A DNA stretch of 64,000 nt, taken from the NCBI RefSeq assembly GCF_012271785.1, contig NZ_JAAWVT010000001.1:496001-560000 (forward strand). Reading direction: 5' to 3'. The notes beneath the pieces are model-generated. The model saw only the letters and a list, made by a program, of their open reading frames with translations, was not told where the DNA came from and did not search any database. This DNA is from Paeniglutamicibacter terrestris (GTDB lineage Bacteria; Actinomycetota; Actinomycetes; Actinomycetales; Micrococcaceae). The stretch's first letter is position 1. Each line of letters starts with the position of its first letter. Below, one piece after another: positions 1 to 8,609 of this stretch. Both the position numbers and the translations under genes were made by a program.

Positions 1-1
1 T

Positions 2-586
<585 letters not shown>

Positions 587-653
587 GGCGCACCTCTTCA
601 CCCCCCAACCACCCACCGATTTTCATTCGAAAGGTAATGGTTTTCACCACCTC

Positions 654-1268
654 ATGGTTACCATACGATCCTGGCCCCGCACCTTCTGGGTGTCTCTGCG
701 CACCATGCTCATCTTCTCCCTTCTGCTCGGGGTGCTCTTCCCCGCACTGATGCTCACCGTGGGGCAGCTCGCCTTCCCGGCCCAAGCCAACGGCTCCATG
801 CTCGATGCGCCCGCCCAGAGCGCAGCACCCGTGGGTTCGGCCCTGATCGGGCAGAGATTCACCGACAAGGAAGGAAACCCCGACCCTTCCTTCTTCCAGC
901 CGCGCCCCTCGAACGCGGGCGACGGTTATGACGGCGAGGCCTCTTCAGGGTCCAACTTCGGCCCGGAGAACCCCGTCTTCCTAAAGGCCATCGCCGAGGC
1001 CAAGGCGAGCTATCTGGCGCAAAACCCCGGCATCACCGTGGTTCCCGCCGATGCCTTGACCTCATCGGCCTCCGGATTGGACCCAGACATCTCCGTGGCC
1101 AACGCCCTGGGCCAGGCGGCACGGGTGGCGTCTGCCCGCTCCCTGGAACCGGCGGAGGTGATCACCTTGGTGCACGCGCAGACCACGGGCAGGGACCTCG
1201 GGTTCCTCGGGGAACCCCGAGTAAACGTGTTGAAGCTGAACATAGCGCTTTTGGGGTTGGAGAATTAG
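654..1268 (+). CDS. kdpC: KdpC, potassium-transporting ATPase accessory subunit
   Basis: A 204-residue protein with one N-terminal membrane helix (about residues 14-42) and a soluble extracytoplasmic domain, the normal KdpC layout and length. Family signatures are visible: GSALIGQRFTDKEG, FFQPRPS, SSGSNFGPENP and the Q-A-A-R-V-A-S-A-R segment near the C-terminus. KdpC stabilises the KdpFABC complex and is needed for high-affinity K+ uptake. The ATG at 654 lies 67 bases after the kdpB stop, with AAAGGT about 18 bases upstream; no better start is visible. It is three bases from kdpD, so the genes are probably co-transcribed. Confidence 0.95.
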   Translation: MVTIRSWPRTFWVSLRTMLIFSLLLGVLFPALMLTVGQLAFPAQANGSMLDAPAQSAAPVGSALIGQRFTDKEGNPDPSFFQPRPSNAGDGYDGEASSGSNFGPENPVFLKAIAEAKASYLAQNPGITVVPADALTSSASGLDPDISVANALGQAARVASARSLEPAEVITLVHAQTTGRDLGFLGEPRVNVLKLNIALLGLEN

Positions 1269-1271
1269 CAC

Positions 1272-3785
1272 ATGACACGCGGAACGCTGCGGGTAATGCT
1301 GGGTGCCGCCCCCGGAGTCGGGAAGACCTATGCCATGCTCCAGGAGGGCCACCGGCTGGCGGACGAGGGCCGCGACGTGGTCCTGGCACTGGTGGAAACC
1401 CATGAACGGGAACCCACAGCCGCCCTGGTCACAGGACTGGAGCTGGTCCCCCGGCGCGAGTTCACCCATCGCGGGGTGTCCCTGGGAGATATGGACCTGG
1501 CCGCGGTGCTGGCCCGGGCACCGGAGATCGCCCTGGTGGACGAACTGGCGCACACCAATGTGGGCACCGGCGGAAATGAGAAACGCTGGCAGGATGTGCA
1601 TCAGCTGCTCGACGCGGGAATCGACGTCATTTCCACGGTCAATGTGCAACACATCGAGTCCCTGGCTGACGTGGTGCGCGATATCACCGGGGCCACCCAA
1701 CGCGAAACGATCCCCGACTCGGTGCTGCGGGCCGCGGATGCGATCGAGCTGGTGGACCTGACCCCGCAGGGCCTGCGCACCAGGCTCGGCGAGGGGCTCA
1801 TCTACCCGCCCGAGCGCATCGATGCGGCGCTCTCGAACTACTTCCGCCTGGGCAACCTCACAGCGCTGCGCGAAATCGCGTTGCTGTGGCTGGCCGACGA
1901 GGTCGATTCGGCCCTGGAGAAGTACAGGTCCGAACATGGGATTTCCACCCGTTGGGACACCCGCGAACGCGTCATGGTCGCATTGACGGGCGGGGAGGAA
2001 GGCGAGACATTGCTGCGCCGCGGGGCACGGATCGCTGCCCGCACCAGCGGCGGAGAACTTTCCGCGGTGCACGTGAGCACCCCCGACGGGTTGCTGGCAG
2101 CCCGTCCACAGGTGCTGGCGGACCAGCGCCTGCTGGTGGAACGACTGGGCGGCACCTACCACCAGGTGATCGGGGAGGACGTGCCCACCGCGCTGGTCGA
2201 GTTCGCGCGAGCCTCGAACGCCACGCAGCTGGTCATCGGTGCCTCACGGCGTTCGAAGATCGCCGCAGCGCTGACCGGGCCGGGCATCGGGGCCGGGATC
2301 GTGCGGTTGAGTGGGGACATCGATGTGCACATGGTCAACCACGCGGCGGCGGCCGCCGGGCACCGGCTCCCGCGTTCGCGCGGGGCGCTGCCTAGAGGCC
2401 GGATGCTGGCCGGATTCGGGTTGGCGCTGGTGGGCGGACCGCTGCTGACTTGGTTCCTGCAGGCGCTGCAGTCCTCGGACGATGCGATCACCGTGCAGGT
2501 GCTGGCCTACCAGTTGTTGGTGGTCATCGTGGCCTTGGTCGGCGGGCTTTTCCCTGCGGTCTTCGCGGCGCTGCTCTCCGGACTGACCCTGGATTTCTTC
2601 TTCATCGACCCGCTTTACACCATCACCATTGCCGAGCCCACGCACCTGGTGGTGCTGATCCTCTACATCCTGATTGCCGCGCTAGTCTCCGTAGTGGTGG
2701 ACCAGGCGGCCAGGCGGCACCGTATCGCAACGCGATCCGTTGCCGAGTCTGCGCTGCTGGCCACCGTCTCCGGGTCCGTGTTGCGCGGGGCCGATGCGTT
2801 GGAAGCGCTGGTGAACCAGACCCGCGAGGCGTTCTCTCTGCAGGGAGTTCGGCTGGTGGAAAGCAGCGGCGAGATCCATGTGGCAGGAAACCCCGGGGCC
2901 GACTCCGCGAACGACACCGTGCCGATTGGCGCTAATGCGACCTTGGAGCTTTACGGGCGGGACCTTCCGGCCTCCGACCGTCGTGCCCTGGCGGCGATCG
3001 TCTCACAATTGGAGGCGGTCCTGGATTTCAGGACCGTCTCCGCCGCTGCCAGCGAACTGGGCCCGCTGGCCGAGGCCGACAAGGTGCGCAGCGCCCTGCT
3101 GCAGGCCGTGGGGCACGATCTGCGCCGCCCATTGGCGGCTGCAACCACTGCCGTGACCGCACTGCGTTCCACCGAGGTTGCCTATGGATTAGAGGATCGG
3201 GCCGAACTGCTTCAAACAGCCGACGAGTCACTGCACGCACTCTCGGTGCTGGTGACGGATCTGTTGGATGTTTCGCGCCTGCAGGCCGGCATGCTGGGGG
3301 TAAACAAGACCCTGATCTCGGTGGAGGATGTGCTGCTGCCCGCGCTCGAGGAGGCGGGGCTGGGCCCGGCGGATATCGAGGTTGAGGTGCCACAGGATCT
3401 GGCGCAGGTCACGGCGGATTCAGTCTTGATGCAACGCATCGTGGTGAACCTTTTACTCAATGCGCTGCGCCACGGGGCGGGGACCCGGCGCCCGATCCTG
3501 TCCGCCAGCCAATTTGCCGGGCGCATCGAGGTCCGTGTCATTGATTTTGGCCCGGGCATCCCGGCCGCCGAAAAGGATGCGGTTTTCGTCCCGTTCCAAC
3601 GCCACGGGGATACCGATAATCTCACGGGCTTGGGTCTTGGTCTGGCACTTTCCCGCGGTTTTGCCGAGGGCATGGGTGGCTCACTGGCCGCGGAGGACAC
3701 TCCTGGCGGGGGCCTAACGATGGTACTGTCACTGCCGTCCGTGCCAGAGGAAAGCACGATCCGACCGACCGCCGAATCTAGTTAA
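1272..3785 (+). CDS. kdpD: KdpD, sensor histidine kinase for potassium limitation
   Basis: An 837-residue full-length KdpD. In order: N-terminal KdpD domain with Walker A GAAPGVGKT (residues 11-19) and the LVDELAHTN motif; a universal-stress-like domain (about 230-350); four closely spaced membrane helices (about 375-475); a GAF-like linker; and a C-terminal kinase module with phosphoacceptor His615 in GHDLRRP, followed by N- and G-boxes (NLLLNALRHGAG, DFGPGIP, GLGLGLALS). KdpD senses K+ limitation and turgor-related cues and phosphorylates KdpE. It begins three bases after kdpC and ends 11 bases before kdpE, so the ATPase and its regulators form one operon. Confidence 0.97.
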   Translation: MTRGTLRVMLGAAPGVGKTYAMLQEGHRLADEGRDVVLALVETHEREPTAALVTGLELVPRREFTHRGVSLGDMDLAAVLARAPEIALVDELAHTNVGTGGNEKRWQDVHQLLDAGIDVISTVNVQHIESLADVVRDITGATQRETIPDSVLRAADAIELVDLTPQGLRTRLGEGLIYPPERIDAALSNYFRLGNLTALREIALLWLADEVDSALEKYRSEHGISTRWDTRERVMVALTGGEEGETLLRRGARIAARTSGGELSAVHVSTPDGLLAARPQVLADQRLLVERLGGTYHQVIGEDVPTALVEFARASNATQLVIGASRRSKIAAALTGPGIGAGIVRLSGDIDVHMVNHAAAAAGHRLPRSRGALPRGRMLAGFGLALVGGPLLTWFLQALQSSDDAITVQVLAYQLLVVIVALVGGLFPAVFAALLSGLTLDFFFIDPLYTITIAEPTHLVVLILYILIAALVSVVVDQAARRHRIATRSVAESALLATVSGSVLRGADALEALVNQTREAFSLQGVRLVESSGEIHVAGNPGADSANDTVPIGANATLELYGRDLPASDRRALAAIVSQLEAVLDFRTVSAAASELGPLAEADKVRSALLQAVGHDLRRPLAAATTAVTALRSTEVAYGLEDRAELLQTADESLHALSVLVTDLLDVSRLQAGMLGVNKTLISVEDVLLPALEEAGLGPADIEVEVPQDLAQVTADSVLMQRIVVNLLLNALRHGAGTRRPILSASQFAGRIEVRVIDFGPGIPAAEKDAVFVPFQRHGDTDNLTGLGLGLALSRGFAEGMGGSLAAEDTPGGGLTMVLSLPSVPEESTIRPTAESS

Positions 3786-3796
3786 GGCCCAGACCC

Positions 3797-4477
3797 ATGA
3801 AGATCCTAATCGCCGACGATGATCCGCAGATTCTGCGTGCCTTGCGCATTACTCTGGGTGCCTATGACTATGAAGTGGTCACTGCCGCGGATGGCGCAGC
3901 AGCGGTTCGTCTCGCGGTGGATACGCATCCTGATTTGGTGATGCTGGATTTGGGTATGCCGAAACTGGACGGGCTGGAGGTGATCGCTGCTGTGCGCGGC
4001 TGGTCCACGATTCCGATTCTGGTGATATCTGGCCGCAGTGATGCCTCGGACAAGGTTGCGGCTCTGGATGCTGGTGCCGATGACTACGTGACCAAGCCAT
4101 TTTCCACGGAGGAACTACTGGCCCGGATTCGGGCTCTCTCGCGGCGCACTCCCGGCGTTGCCGAGGCACCGTCCATTCAATTTGGAGATGTTCGTGTCGA
4201 TTTGGCCGGAAAGCAGGTCACCCGCGGAATTCCGCCACATCCGGTGCGCTTGACCCCAACCGAATGGCGAGTCCTAGAAGTATTGCTCAAAAACCCCGGA
4301 AAGTTAGTGACTCAACAGACGCTACTCTTCGAGGTCTGGGGGCCACATCTCATCAAGGAAACCGGATACCTACGTCTTTATTTGGGACAGCTTCGCAAAA
4401 AACTAGAACCGGTTCCCGGCGAACCACGATACCTGCTCACCGAGCCCGGCATGGGCTATCGATTTGTGGCGGACTGA
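3797..4477 (+). CDS. kdpE: KdpE, response regulator of the kdp operon
   Basis: A 226-residue OmpR/PhoB-type regulator. The receiver domain (about 1-115) has the acidic cluster DDD at 7-9, phosphoacceptor Asp51 in LVMLDLGMPK and the conserved Lys in YVTKPF. The C-terminal winged-helix domain (about 130-226) has LTPTEWRVLEVLLKNPGKLV and the closing GMGYRFV. It is phosphorylated by KdpD and activates kdp transcription in characterised species. It directly follows kdpD and is followed by a strong hairpin, so it is the last gene of the operon. Confidence 0.96.
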   Translation: MKILIADDDPQILRALRITLGAYDYEVVTAADGAAAVRLAVDTHPDLVMLDLGMPKLDGLEVIAAVRGWSTIPILVISGRSDASDKVAALDAGADDYVTKPFSTEELLARIRALSRRTPGVAEAPSIQFGDVRVDLAGKQVTRGIPPHPVRLTPTEWRVLEVLLKNPGKLVTQQTLLFEVWGPHLIKETGYLRLYLGQLRKKLEPVPGEPRYLLTEPGMGYRFVAD

Positions 4478-4523
4478 ATAGCCCGTCCCTCCTCGCGCAC
4501 TGCGCTAGGGCGCCTGCAACAAA

Positions 4524-4558
4524 GGTAGGGCCCCAGATAATTTTCCGGGGGCCCTACC
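4524..4558. terminator. Bidirectional terminator hairpin between kdpE and the glsB-like gene
   Basis: Arms GGTAGGGCCCC (4524-4534) and GGGGCCCTACC (4548-4558) are perfectly complementary around a 13-base loop, followed by TAAATTTG. The hairpin sits between two convergent genes and can serve both. Confidence 0.8.
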
Positions 4559-4580
4559 TAAATTTGTTAGCTAGTGATGC

Positions 4581-4844
4581 TTAAGCTTTGCGGTTCTTGG
4601 TAATCATTCCCCAAACCAGCAACACCACGATAGCGCCGCCGGTGGCTACGAGCCAGGTCTGGATCGACCAGAATTCCTCCAGTCCGACACTGAAGAGTGA
4701 GTTTCCGATGAAGCCACCCACAAGTGCGCCGACGACGCCCAGAACGAGTGTAGCTATCCAGCCCCCGCCCTGACGGCCCGGCAGAATGGCCTTGGCTAGT
4801 GCACCGGCAATAAGTCCTATAAGAATCCAACCCAAAATCGACAT
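4581..4844 (-). CDS. GlsB/YeaQ/YmgE family stress-response membrane protein
   Basis: An 87-residue protein with three hydrophobic helices separated by glycine-rich turns: GWILIGLIAGALAKAILPG, then a GGGW...VLGVVGALVGGFIGN segment, then a C-terminal helix. This is the transglycosylase-associated (YeaQ/YmgE/GlsB) pattern and length. The biochemical role of the family is unclear; in Gram-positives it often sits beside Gls24/Asp23 genes, and here it lies just downstream of such an operon on the same strand. It ends convergently with kdpE. Confidence 0.85.
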   Translation of the reverse strand: MSILGWILIGLIAGALAKAILPGRQGGGWIATLVLGVVGALVGGFIGNSLFSVGLEEFWSIQTWLVATGGAIVVLLVWGMITKNRKA

Positions 4845-4996
4845 AATGTCCTACTTCCTAAGTTCTTGCCTACTACTCGTGCGAGTGAAGAGCTAGTGTT
4901 ACTGATCTTTCGTCGGGGTTTGTCCCCGACGACGCTGGTATTTTCCGCGGAGCCAACCCAGCACCCACACTCCAATGCCCATCAAAATCCTGTTTC

Positions 4997-5647
4997 TCAT
5001 GCTTCGTCCCCCGATGATGCGGTTCTCGCCAAATCTGATCGTTCAGAGCGTTGGCGCTGTTTACGTGCTACGGAAAAATCTAGGGTGAGCGAACGCAAAT
5101 CCTCACGTAGCGAAATGCGCACTGCCTCACGAAGGCGGTCACTGACGGCCGTTGCGAGCTCTGGCAATTGTGCCCAGGGCTCGGTGGTGAGATGTACGGC
5201 CAGGGCCGGGGATGATGCGCTGCCCTGCAAAGTCACCTGTGCGCTGTGCACGGCCGGATCTTCCTCAGCCATCTGCTTCAAGGCCCGCTCCAAAACGTTG
5301 GGCTCCATCAGAGTGACCCCCGCGACGACGTCGTTCGACAGTTTCAAGGTGCCAGCCCGAGATGAGCGCGGAAGCTGCCTGATCAACCAAGCAACCGCCA
5401 GCAGCAGCAGCAGAACGCCCAGCCCAATGACCGCGGCGGCAAACCACGGCTCGGCGGCGATACTTCCTGGAACATCCAGAATGCGTCGCGACGGCTGAGC
5501 AAGCCACGTGCCTTCGGCTCCGGTCGGAAGCTTCGCCTCTAGGAGGCTCGCCACTGCGGGCACCAGCACCCAACTCGCAGCTCCAAGAAGCACCAAAGCC
5601 CACAGGCTCAAGGCGACTCGGTTTCCCACGCCCGGTGATCGACTCAT
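4997..5647 (-). CDS. AmaP-like membrane protein of the Asp23 operon
   Basis: A 216-residue protein with two membrane helices: one at the N-terminus (about 12-33) and one in the middle (about 68-92). The soluble C-terminal domain has LKLSNDVVAGVTLMEPNVLERALKQ and a basic tail. The layout matches AmaP, the anchor that holds Asp23 at the staphylococcal membrane. It is the last gene of the leftward Asp23 operon and overlaps the preceding gene by four bases (ATGA). The family call rests on topology and context; sequence identity to AmaP could not be tested here. Confidence 0.7.
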   Translation of the reverse strand: MSRSPGVGNRVALSLWALVLLGAASWVLVPAVASLLEAKLPTGAEGTWLAQPSRRILDVPGSIAAEPWFAAAVIGLGVLLLLLAVAWLIRQLPRSSRAGTLKLSNDVVAGVTLMEPNVLERALKQMAEEDPAVHSAQVTLQGSASSPALAVHLTTEPWAQLPELATAVSDRLREAVRISLREDLRSLTLDFSVARKQRQRSERSDLARTASSGDEA

Positions 5648-6210
5648 GACAGGCTCCTGACATTGACGTTAATGCGCGGTAATGGTGGCTGGAGACTCTC
5701 CTGCAGCACCGCTTCGGTCGTTGTTTTAACGATCCGTCGAAGTTCCGCCGTTTCACGCAGCGGAGTGGACACGTTTACCGCGACCGATCCACGCTGAGTT
5801 CGGACCTTCACATTGGTCACGCCATCGATCGAATCGGTGCGGTGCTCAATGAGTCGGGTAATACCTGCGGCATTGATCCGAACCGCACCCAGGTCATCGG
5901 ACGGCACCACGAAGTTGCGTCGTGGCCCCGGCAGAAGCGCAAGGAGCAGCAAGGTTAGTCCGATGATCACCAGAGCGATAGCGCCGGCCAAGCCCCAAGC
6001 ACTCCCCCACGTCAGGGAGCTGTCTCGAGACAGAGATTCAATGGCTTCTGGCCATTGTCCATCTCGATACCGGTTGATGCCCATGGCAATCAGTCCGACT
6101 GCTGCGGCCCCGAGTAGCAGGGCGACGATGCCAGAAGCGAGCCATCGCGTGGACCGGTGGCCGGCAGCCGACGATGAAGAGCGCGTCTGCGCTAGGGGTG
6201 CGGTATTCAT
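5644..6210 (-). CDS. DUF6286-like membrane protein of the Asp23 operon
   Basis: A 188-residue protein with two membrane helices (roughly residues 24-46 and 72-97) and a C-terminal domain of about 85 residues containing VRINAAGITRLIEHRTDSID and ITNVKV/VNVSTPL-like strands, the pattern of actinobacterial DUF6286 proteins found beside Asp23 genes. The ATG at 6210 is preferred over a longer upstream start because AAGGAGGAT lies just before it and it overlaps the upstream stop (ATGA). Its function is unknown; context suggests a partner in an envelope-associated Asp23 assembly. Confidence 0.75.
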   Translation of the reverse strand: MNTAPLAQTRSSSSAAGHRSTRWLASGIVALLLGAAAVGLIAMGINRYRDGQWPEAIESLSRDSSLTWGSAWGLAGAIALVIIGLTLLLLALLPGPRRNFVVPSDDLGAVRINAAGITRLIEHRTDSIDGVTNVKVRTQRGSVAVNVSTPLRETAELRRIVKTTTEAVLQESLQPPLPRINVNVRSLS

Positions 6211-6578
6211 AGGATCCTCCTTGCCGCGGGCGCGTTCTCCAGCCACTGAATATCGATGTCGACCGGAGCCGCGGTGACACCGGTGAATCGCTGTAGGTCG
6301 TTGATGATTCCGTAGCGAATCTCCGCAGTAATGTTGCGCAAATCCGCGGGGAATCGAATCCCCACCTTGAGCTTGACCGAGGCGATATTGCCGGCGAGGT
6401 TCACTTCAACCGGTGGCAACGCACCAAAATCGCGCTTTTCACCGATTCCCAGCAACCCGCCACTGCTGGCACCCACATGTGGGTGCCGAGCAGCCGCCTT
6501 CGCCGCGATCCGTTGGATCACCTTCACGTCGATGTTCAGTCGTCCGCGCTGGGCCGGATCAGTGCCGTCGCCAATCAT
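6207..6578 (-). CDS. Asp23/Gls24 family envelope stress protein (second copy)
   Basis: A 123-residue soluble protein. The stretch from LNIDVKVIQRIAAKAAARHP through VEVNLAGNIASVKLKVGIRFPADL to ITAEIRYGIINDLQRFTGV follows the Asp23 fold order: helix, paired strands, then a helix contacting the next strand. It starts just after the DUF2273-like stop and overlaps the DUF6286-like start by four bases, so it is translationally coupled on both sides. Asp23 proteins form membrane-attached assemblies in Firmicutes; the actinobacterial role is not established. Confidence 0.8.
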   Translation of the reverse strand: MIGDGTDPAQRGRLNIDVKVIQRIAAKAAARHPHVGASSGGLLGIGEKRDFGALPPVEVNLAGNIASVKLKVGIRFPADLRNITAEIRYGIINDLQRFTGVTAAPVDIDIQWLENAPAARRIL

Positions 6579-6580
6579 AT

Positions 6581-6763
6581 TCAGCGTCGCCCCTGAAGCC
6601 GGCCAACAATTTCATTGAGATCTAGTCGACCTTCAAGAAGTCGGCCGACCCAAAAAGCAATCGTTGCAACGACTGCCACGAGGATCATTGCCCAGAACCC
6701 GCCAAACACCCACACGGTTCCCAGCACCAATCCCACCACGACACTGAAACGGGTGGTGGTCAT
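6581..6763 (-). CDS. DUF2273-like small membrane protein
   Basis: A 60-residue protein with two adjacent membrane helices (about 7-23 and 25-42) and a charged tail ending LEGRLDLNEIVGRLQGRR. Size, topology and position directly behind an Asp23 gene match the DUF2273 small membrane proteins of Asp23 operons. The start lies four bases after the upstream stop, implying translational coupling. A membrane docking role for Asp23-type proteins is inferred. Confidence 0.75.
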   Translation of the reverse strand: MTTTRFSVVVGLVLGTVWVFGGFWAMILVAVVATIAFWVGRLLEGRLDLNEIVGRLQGRR

Positions 6764-6767
6764 GGGA

Positions 6768-7256
6768 TTAGGCCAATCGATCTGTGCGCTCGGTGGTTTC
6801 TTCGTCGTCCTCTGGCAAGTGGACGTCGCTGACGTTCACGTTTACCTCGAGGACCTCAAGTGAGGTGCCGTGCTCGACGGCAGTGATGACGCTGCGACGG
6901 ATTTCCTCGGCGACTTCGGCGATCGCTGCGCCGTATTCGACAACAACGTTCACATCAATGGCGGTTTGGCGTTCGCCCTTTTCGATCGTGACTCCGCCAC
7001 TGACATTGGTCTGTGATCCTGGAATACGTTCTGCCAGGGAGTTCAGTGCACGCCGTGCGGCATTGCCCATGGCGTATACGCCGGGGACTTCACGGGTAGC
7101 GATGCCAGCGAGCTTCTGCACCACGGTGTCGGCAATGGTGGTTGAACCAAACTCGGTGTGCAGTGGCCCGTTGGGGCGTTCCTGCACAGCTACAGACTCA
7201 GCGGCCTTGGCTTCCTCGGTGGTCTTGGGAAGGGCTCGGTTGTTGTTCTCAGACAT
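6768..7256 (-). CDS. Asp23/Gls24 family envelope stress protein (operon leader)
   Basis: A 162-residue Asp23-family protein. After a polar 35-residue N-terminus come the family signatures TTIADTVVQKLAGIATREVPGVYAMG, GVTIEKGERQTAIDVNVVVEYGAAI and VAEEIRRSVITAVEHGTSLEVLEVNVNVSDV, ending in an acidic tail (PEDDEETTE). It is the first gene of the leftward operon and faces the ECF sigma factor gene across a 214-base divergent region. It is expected to form membrane-associated multimers with the downstream membrane proteins, by analogy with Staphylococcus Asp23/AmaP. Confidence 0.9.
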   Translation of the reverse strand: MSENNNRALPKTTEEAKAAESVAVQERPNGPLHTEFGSTTIADTVVQKLAGIATREVPGVYAMGNAARRALNSLAERIPGSQTNVSGGVTIEKGERQTAIDVNVVVEYGAAIAEVAEEIRRSVITAVEHGTSLEVLEVNVNVSDVHLPEDDEETTERTDRLA

Positions 7257-7344
7257 TGTTCGTCCATCCGTTTCTTCGTGAGATTCGATGTCTTACACAG
7301 ATACAGACGAGAGCCAAGGGGAATTCGTCACGCCCTTCTCGAAA

Positions 7345-7372
7345 AAACTTTGAAAGTTTCTTGGCGCGCCAA
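7345..7372. promoter_or_regulatory. Two palindromes in the divergent Asp23 / sigma factor promoter region
   Basis: AAACTTTGAAAGTTT (7345-7359) is a perfect 7-1-7 inverted repeat, and TTGGCGCGCCAA (7361-7372) is a perfect 12-bp palindrome. Both sit midway between the Asp23 operon and the sigma factor gene. Placement suggests operator or promoter elements, but no known regulator can be assigned. Confidence 0.4.
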
Positions 7373-7470
7373 CATCCGAAGGTTTGCTCTCTAAAGATTT
7401 GCACGTAGATTTGGTGCTACCGAAAAGTAACTAGCTCGCCTAATCATTATGGGAATTGAAGGAAGGTGCC

Positions 7471-8055
7471 ATGCCGGGTTCTGAAAAACCAGACGAACAG
7501 CAAATCCGTTCACTGGTCGCGCGAGCACAATCCGGCGATGCGCGTGCCTTTGAGAAACTGTTGAAACTTCATCAGCACGGATTGCTGCGATTCTGCAGAA
7601 GCATGCTGGGATCCTCGAGCGAAGCCGAAGATGTATTGCAAGATGTCTATCTAGGCGCCTGGCGTCAGCTGTCGACATTAAAATCTTCCGAGGCTTTGGG
7701 CGTTTGGTTATATCGAATTGCCCGACACCGGTGCATCGATCACCTACGCAAACGGACACCCGTGCCGCATGACCTGCATACCGAGGAGAACAGCACCGGA
7801 TCCGTTCCGCTTCACGGACAGCGCAGCACCGAAATTCCGGAAACATACGCAGAGAACCGGGTCGCTATGCTGGATTTACGACGCTATGTAGGCGAGCTCC
7901 CCCAAAATCAACGCGAATCCTGGGTTCTGAAGGAGATTCACCATTTGTCCTACGCCAGCATTTCTGAGATCGTCGGTGAACCCGTAGCCACGGTACGTGG
8001 GCGGATCGCTCGTGCACGTACTACCCTTGCTGAAAGAATGCAGCCATGGAGGTGA
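7471..8055 (+). CDS. ECF-type RNA polymerase sigma factor
   Basis: A 194-residue sigma-70 family protein of ECF size. Region 2 is visible (LLRFCRSMLGSSSEAEDVLQDVYLGAW, then LYRIARHRCIDHLRKR), and region 4 follows (LPQNQRESWVLKEIHHLSYASISEIVG...VRGRIARARTTL) with no region 3. The ATG at 7471 has GGAAGG five bases upstream and is preferred over the TTG at 7456. It is divergent from the Asp23 operon and directly precedes a protein with an anti-sigma zinc motif, so it probably directs transcription of this envelope-stress locus. That target is inferred. Confidence 0.9.
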   Translation: MPGSEKPDEQQIRSLVARAQSGDARAFEKLLKLHQHGLLRFCRSMLGSSSEAEDVLQDVYLGAWRQLSTLKSSEALGVWLYRIARHRCIDHLRKRTPVPHDLHTEENSTGSVPLHGQRSTEIPETYAENRVAMLDLRRYVGELPQNQRESWVLKEIHHLSYASISEIVGEPVATVRGRIARARTTLAERMQPWR

Positions 8056-8060
8056 GAGCA

Positions 8061-8609
8061 TTGCCAGAGAATCCCTACAGCTGTGAACGCACCGAAGACG
8101 AGCTGTGGTCCAAGCTTTCCGAACCAGCGGACGAGCACGAACAAGGTTGCCCCAACTGCCAAGCTCAACGAAAACGACTTGCCACTCTATCGTTGGCCGC
8201 TGGACAGTGGAGCGCCGAAACTGACTCGGAAGCAGATGAGGAACTACTCGGCGGACTTTTGGACCGAGTCATGGATCGAGTCCGCACCGAGGTCCGCCGC
8301 GGCGTCCGCTTCACCATCCGGATCACTCCGCACGGACCCCTCATGATCAGCGGCTATCTATTGCTCGAAACGCTTCGAGACGCGGTTGATCAATTGCCGT
8401 ACATCTCGCTGGGGAGCCATAAGATTTTGCCCGGCGAGCTGCCGGACACCATCTCGTTATCCCTAAAAATTGCCATCGAGGCCGGTCAGGACGGCACTGC
8501 ATTGGCACAACAGGCGCGCGAAGCACTGCTGACACATTTTGCGGAACGCATCGGCATTTCCCTTGGAGCCATCGACATCTCTGTGGAGGACGTCATTCAT
8601 GAGCATTGA
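8061..8609 (+). CDS. Putative ZAS-type anti-sigma factor joined to an Asp23-like domain
   Basis: A 182-residue protein. Near the N-terminus, residues 26-33 read HEQGCPNC, an H-x3-C-x2-C arrangement as in zinc-binding anti-sigma factors. The C-terminal part (about 70-182) looks Asp23-like: VRRGVRFTIRITPHGPLMISGYLLLETLRDAV, SLSLKIAIEAGQD, then LGAIDISVEDV. TTG at 8061 is chosen because GGAGGTGAG ends about five bases before it; an in-frame ATG at 8046 inside the sigma gene has no good ribosome site. It follows the sigma gene by five bases and overlaps the next gene by 11. Role inferred: binds the sigma factor and responds to Asp23 assembly status. No membrane helix is seen. Confidence 0.65.
   Translation: MPENPYSCERTEDELWSKLSEPADEHEQGCPNCQAQRKRLATLSLAAGQWSAETDSEADEELLGGLLDRVMDRVRTEVRRGVRFTIRITPHGPLMISGYLLLETLRDAVDQLPYISLGSHKILPGELPDTISLSLKIAIEAGQDGTALAQQAREALLTHFAERIGISLGAIDISVEDVIHEH

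Noticed and set aside
1062-2162. Long open frame (366 codons) on the minus strand
   Set aside because: It is antisense to kdpC and kdpD, whose full-length family matches are clear; its composition (Q-, H- and R-rich) is that of a reverse-strand shadow in high-GC DNA.
4911-4931. CGTCGGGG / CCCCGACG hairpin beyond the AmaP-like gene
   Set aside because: A perfect stem, but with no U-tract on the strand that would need it, so I did not list it as a terminator.
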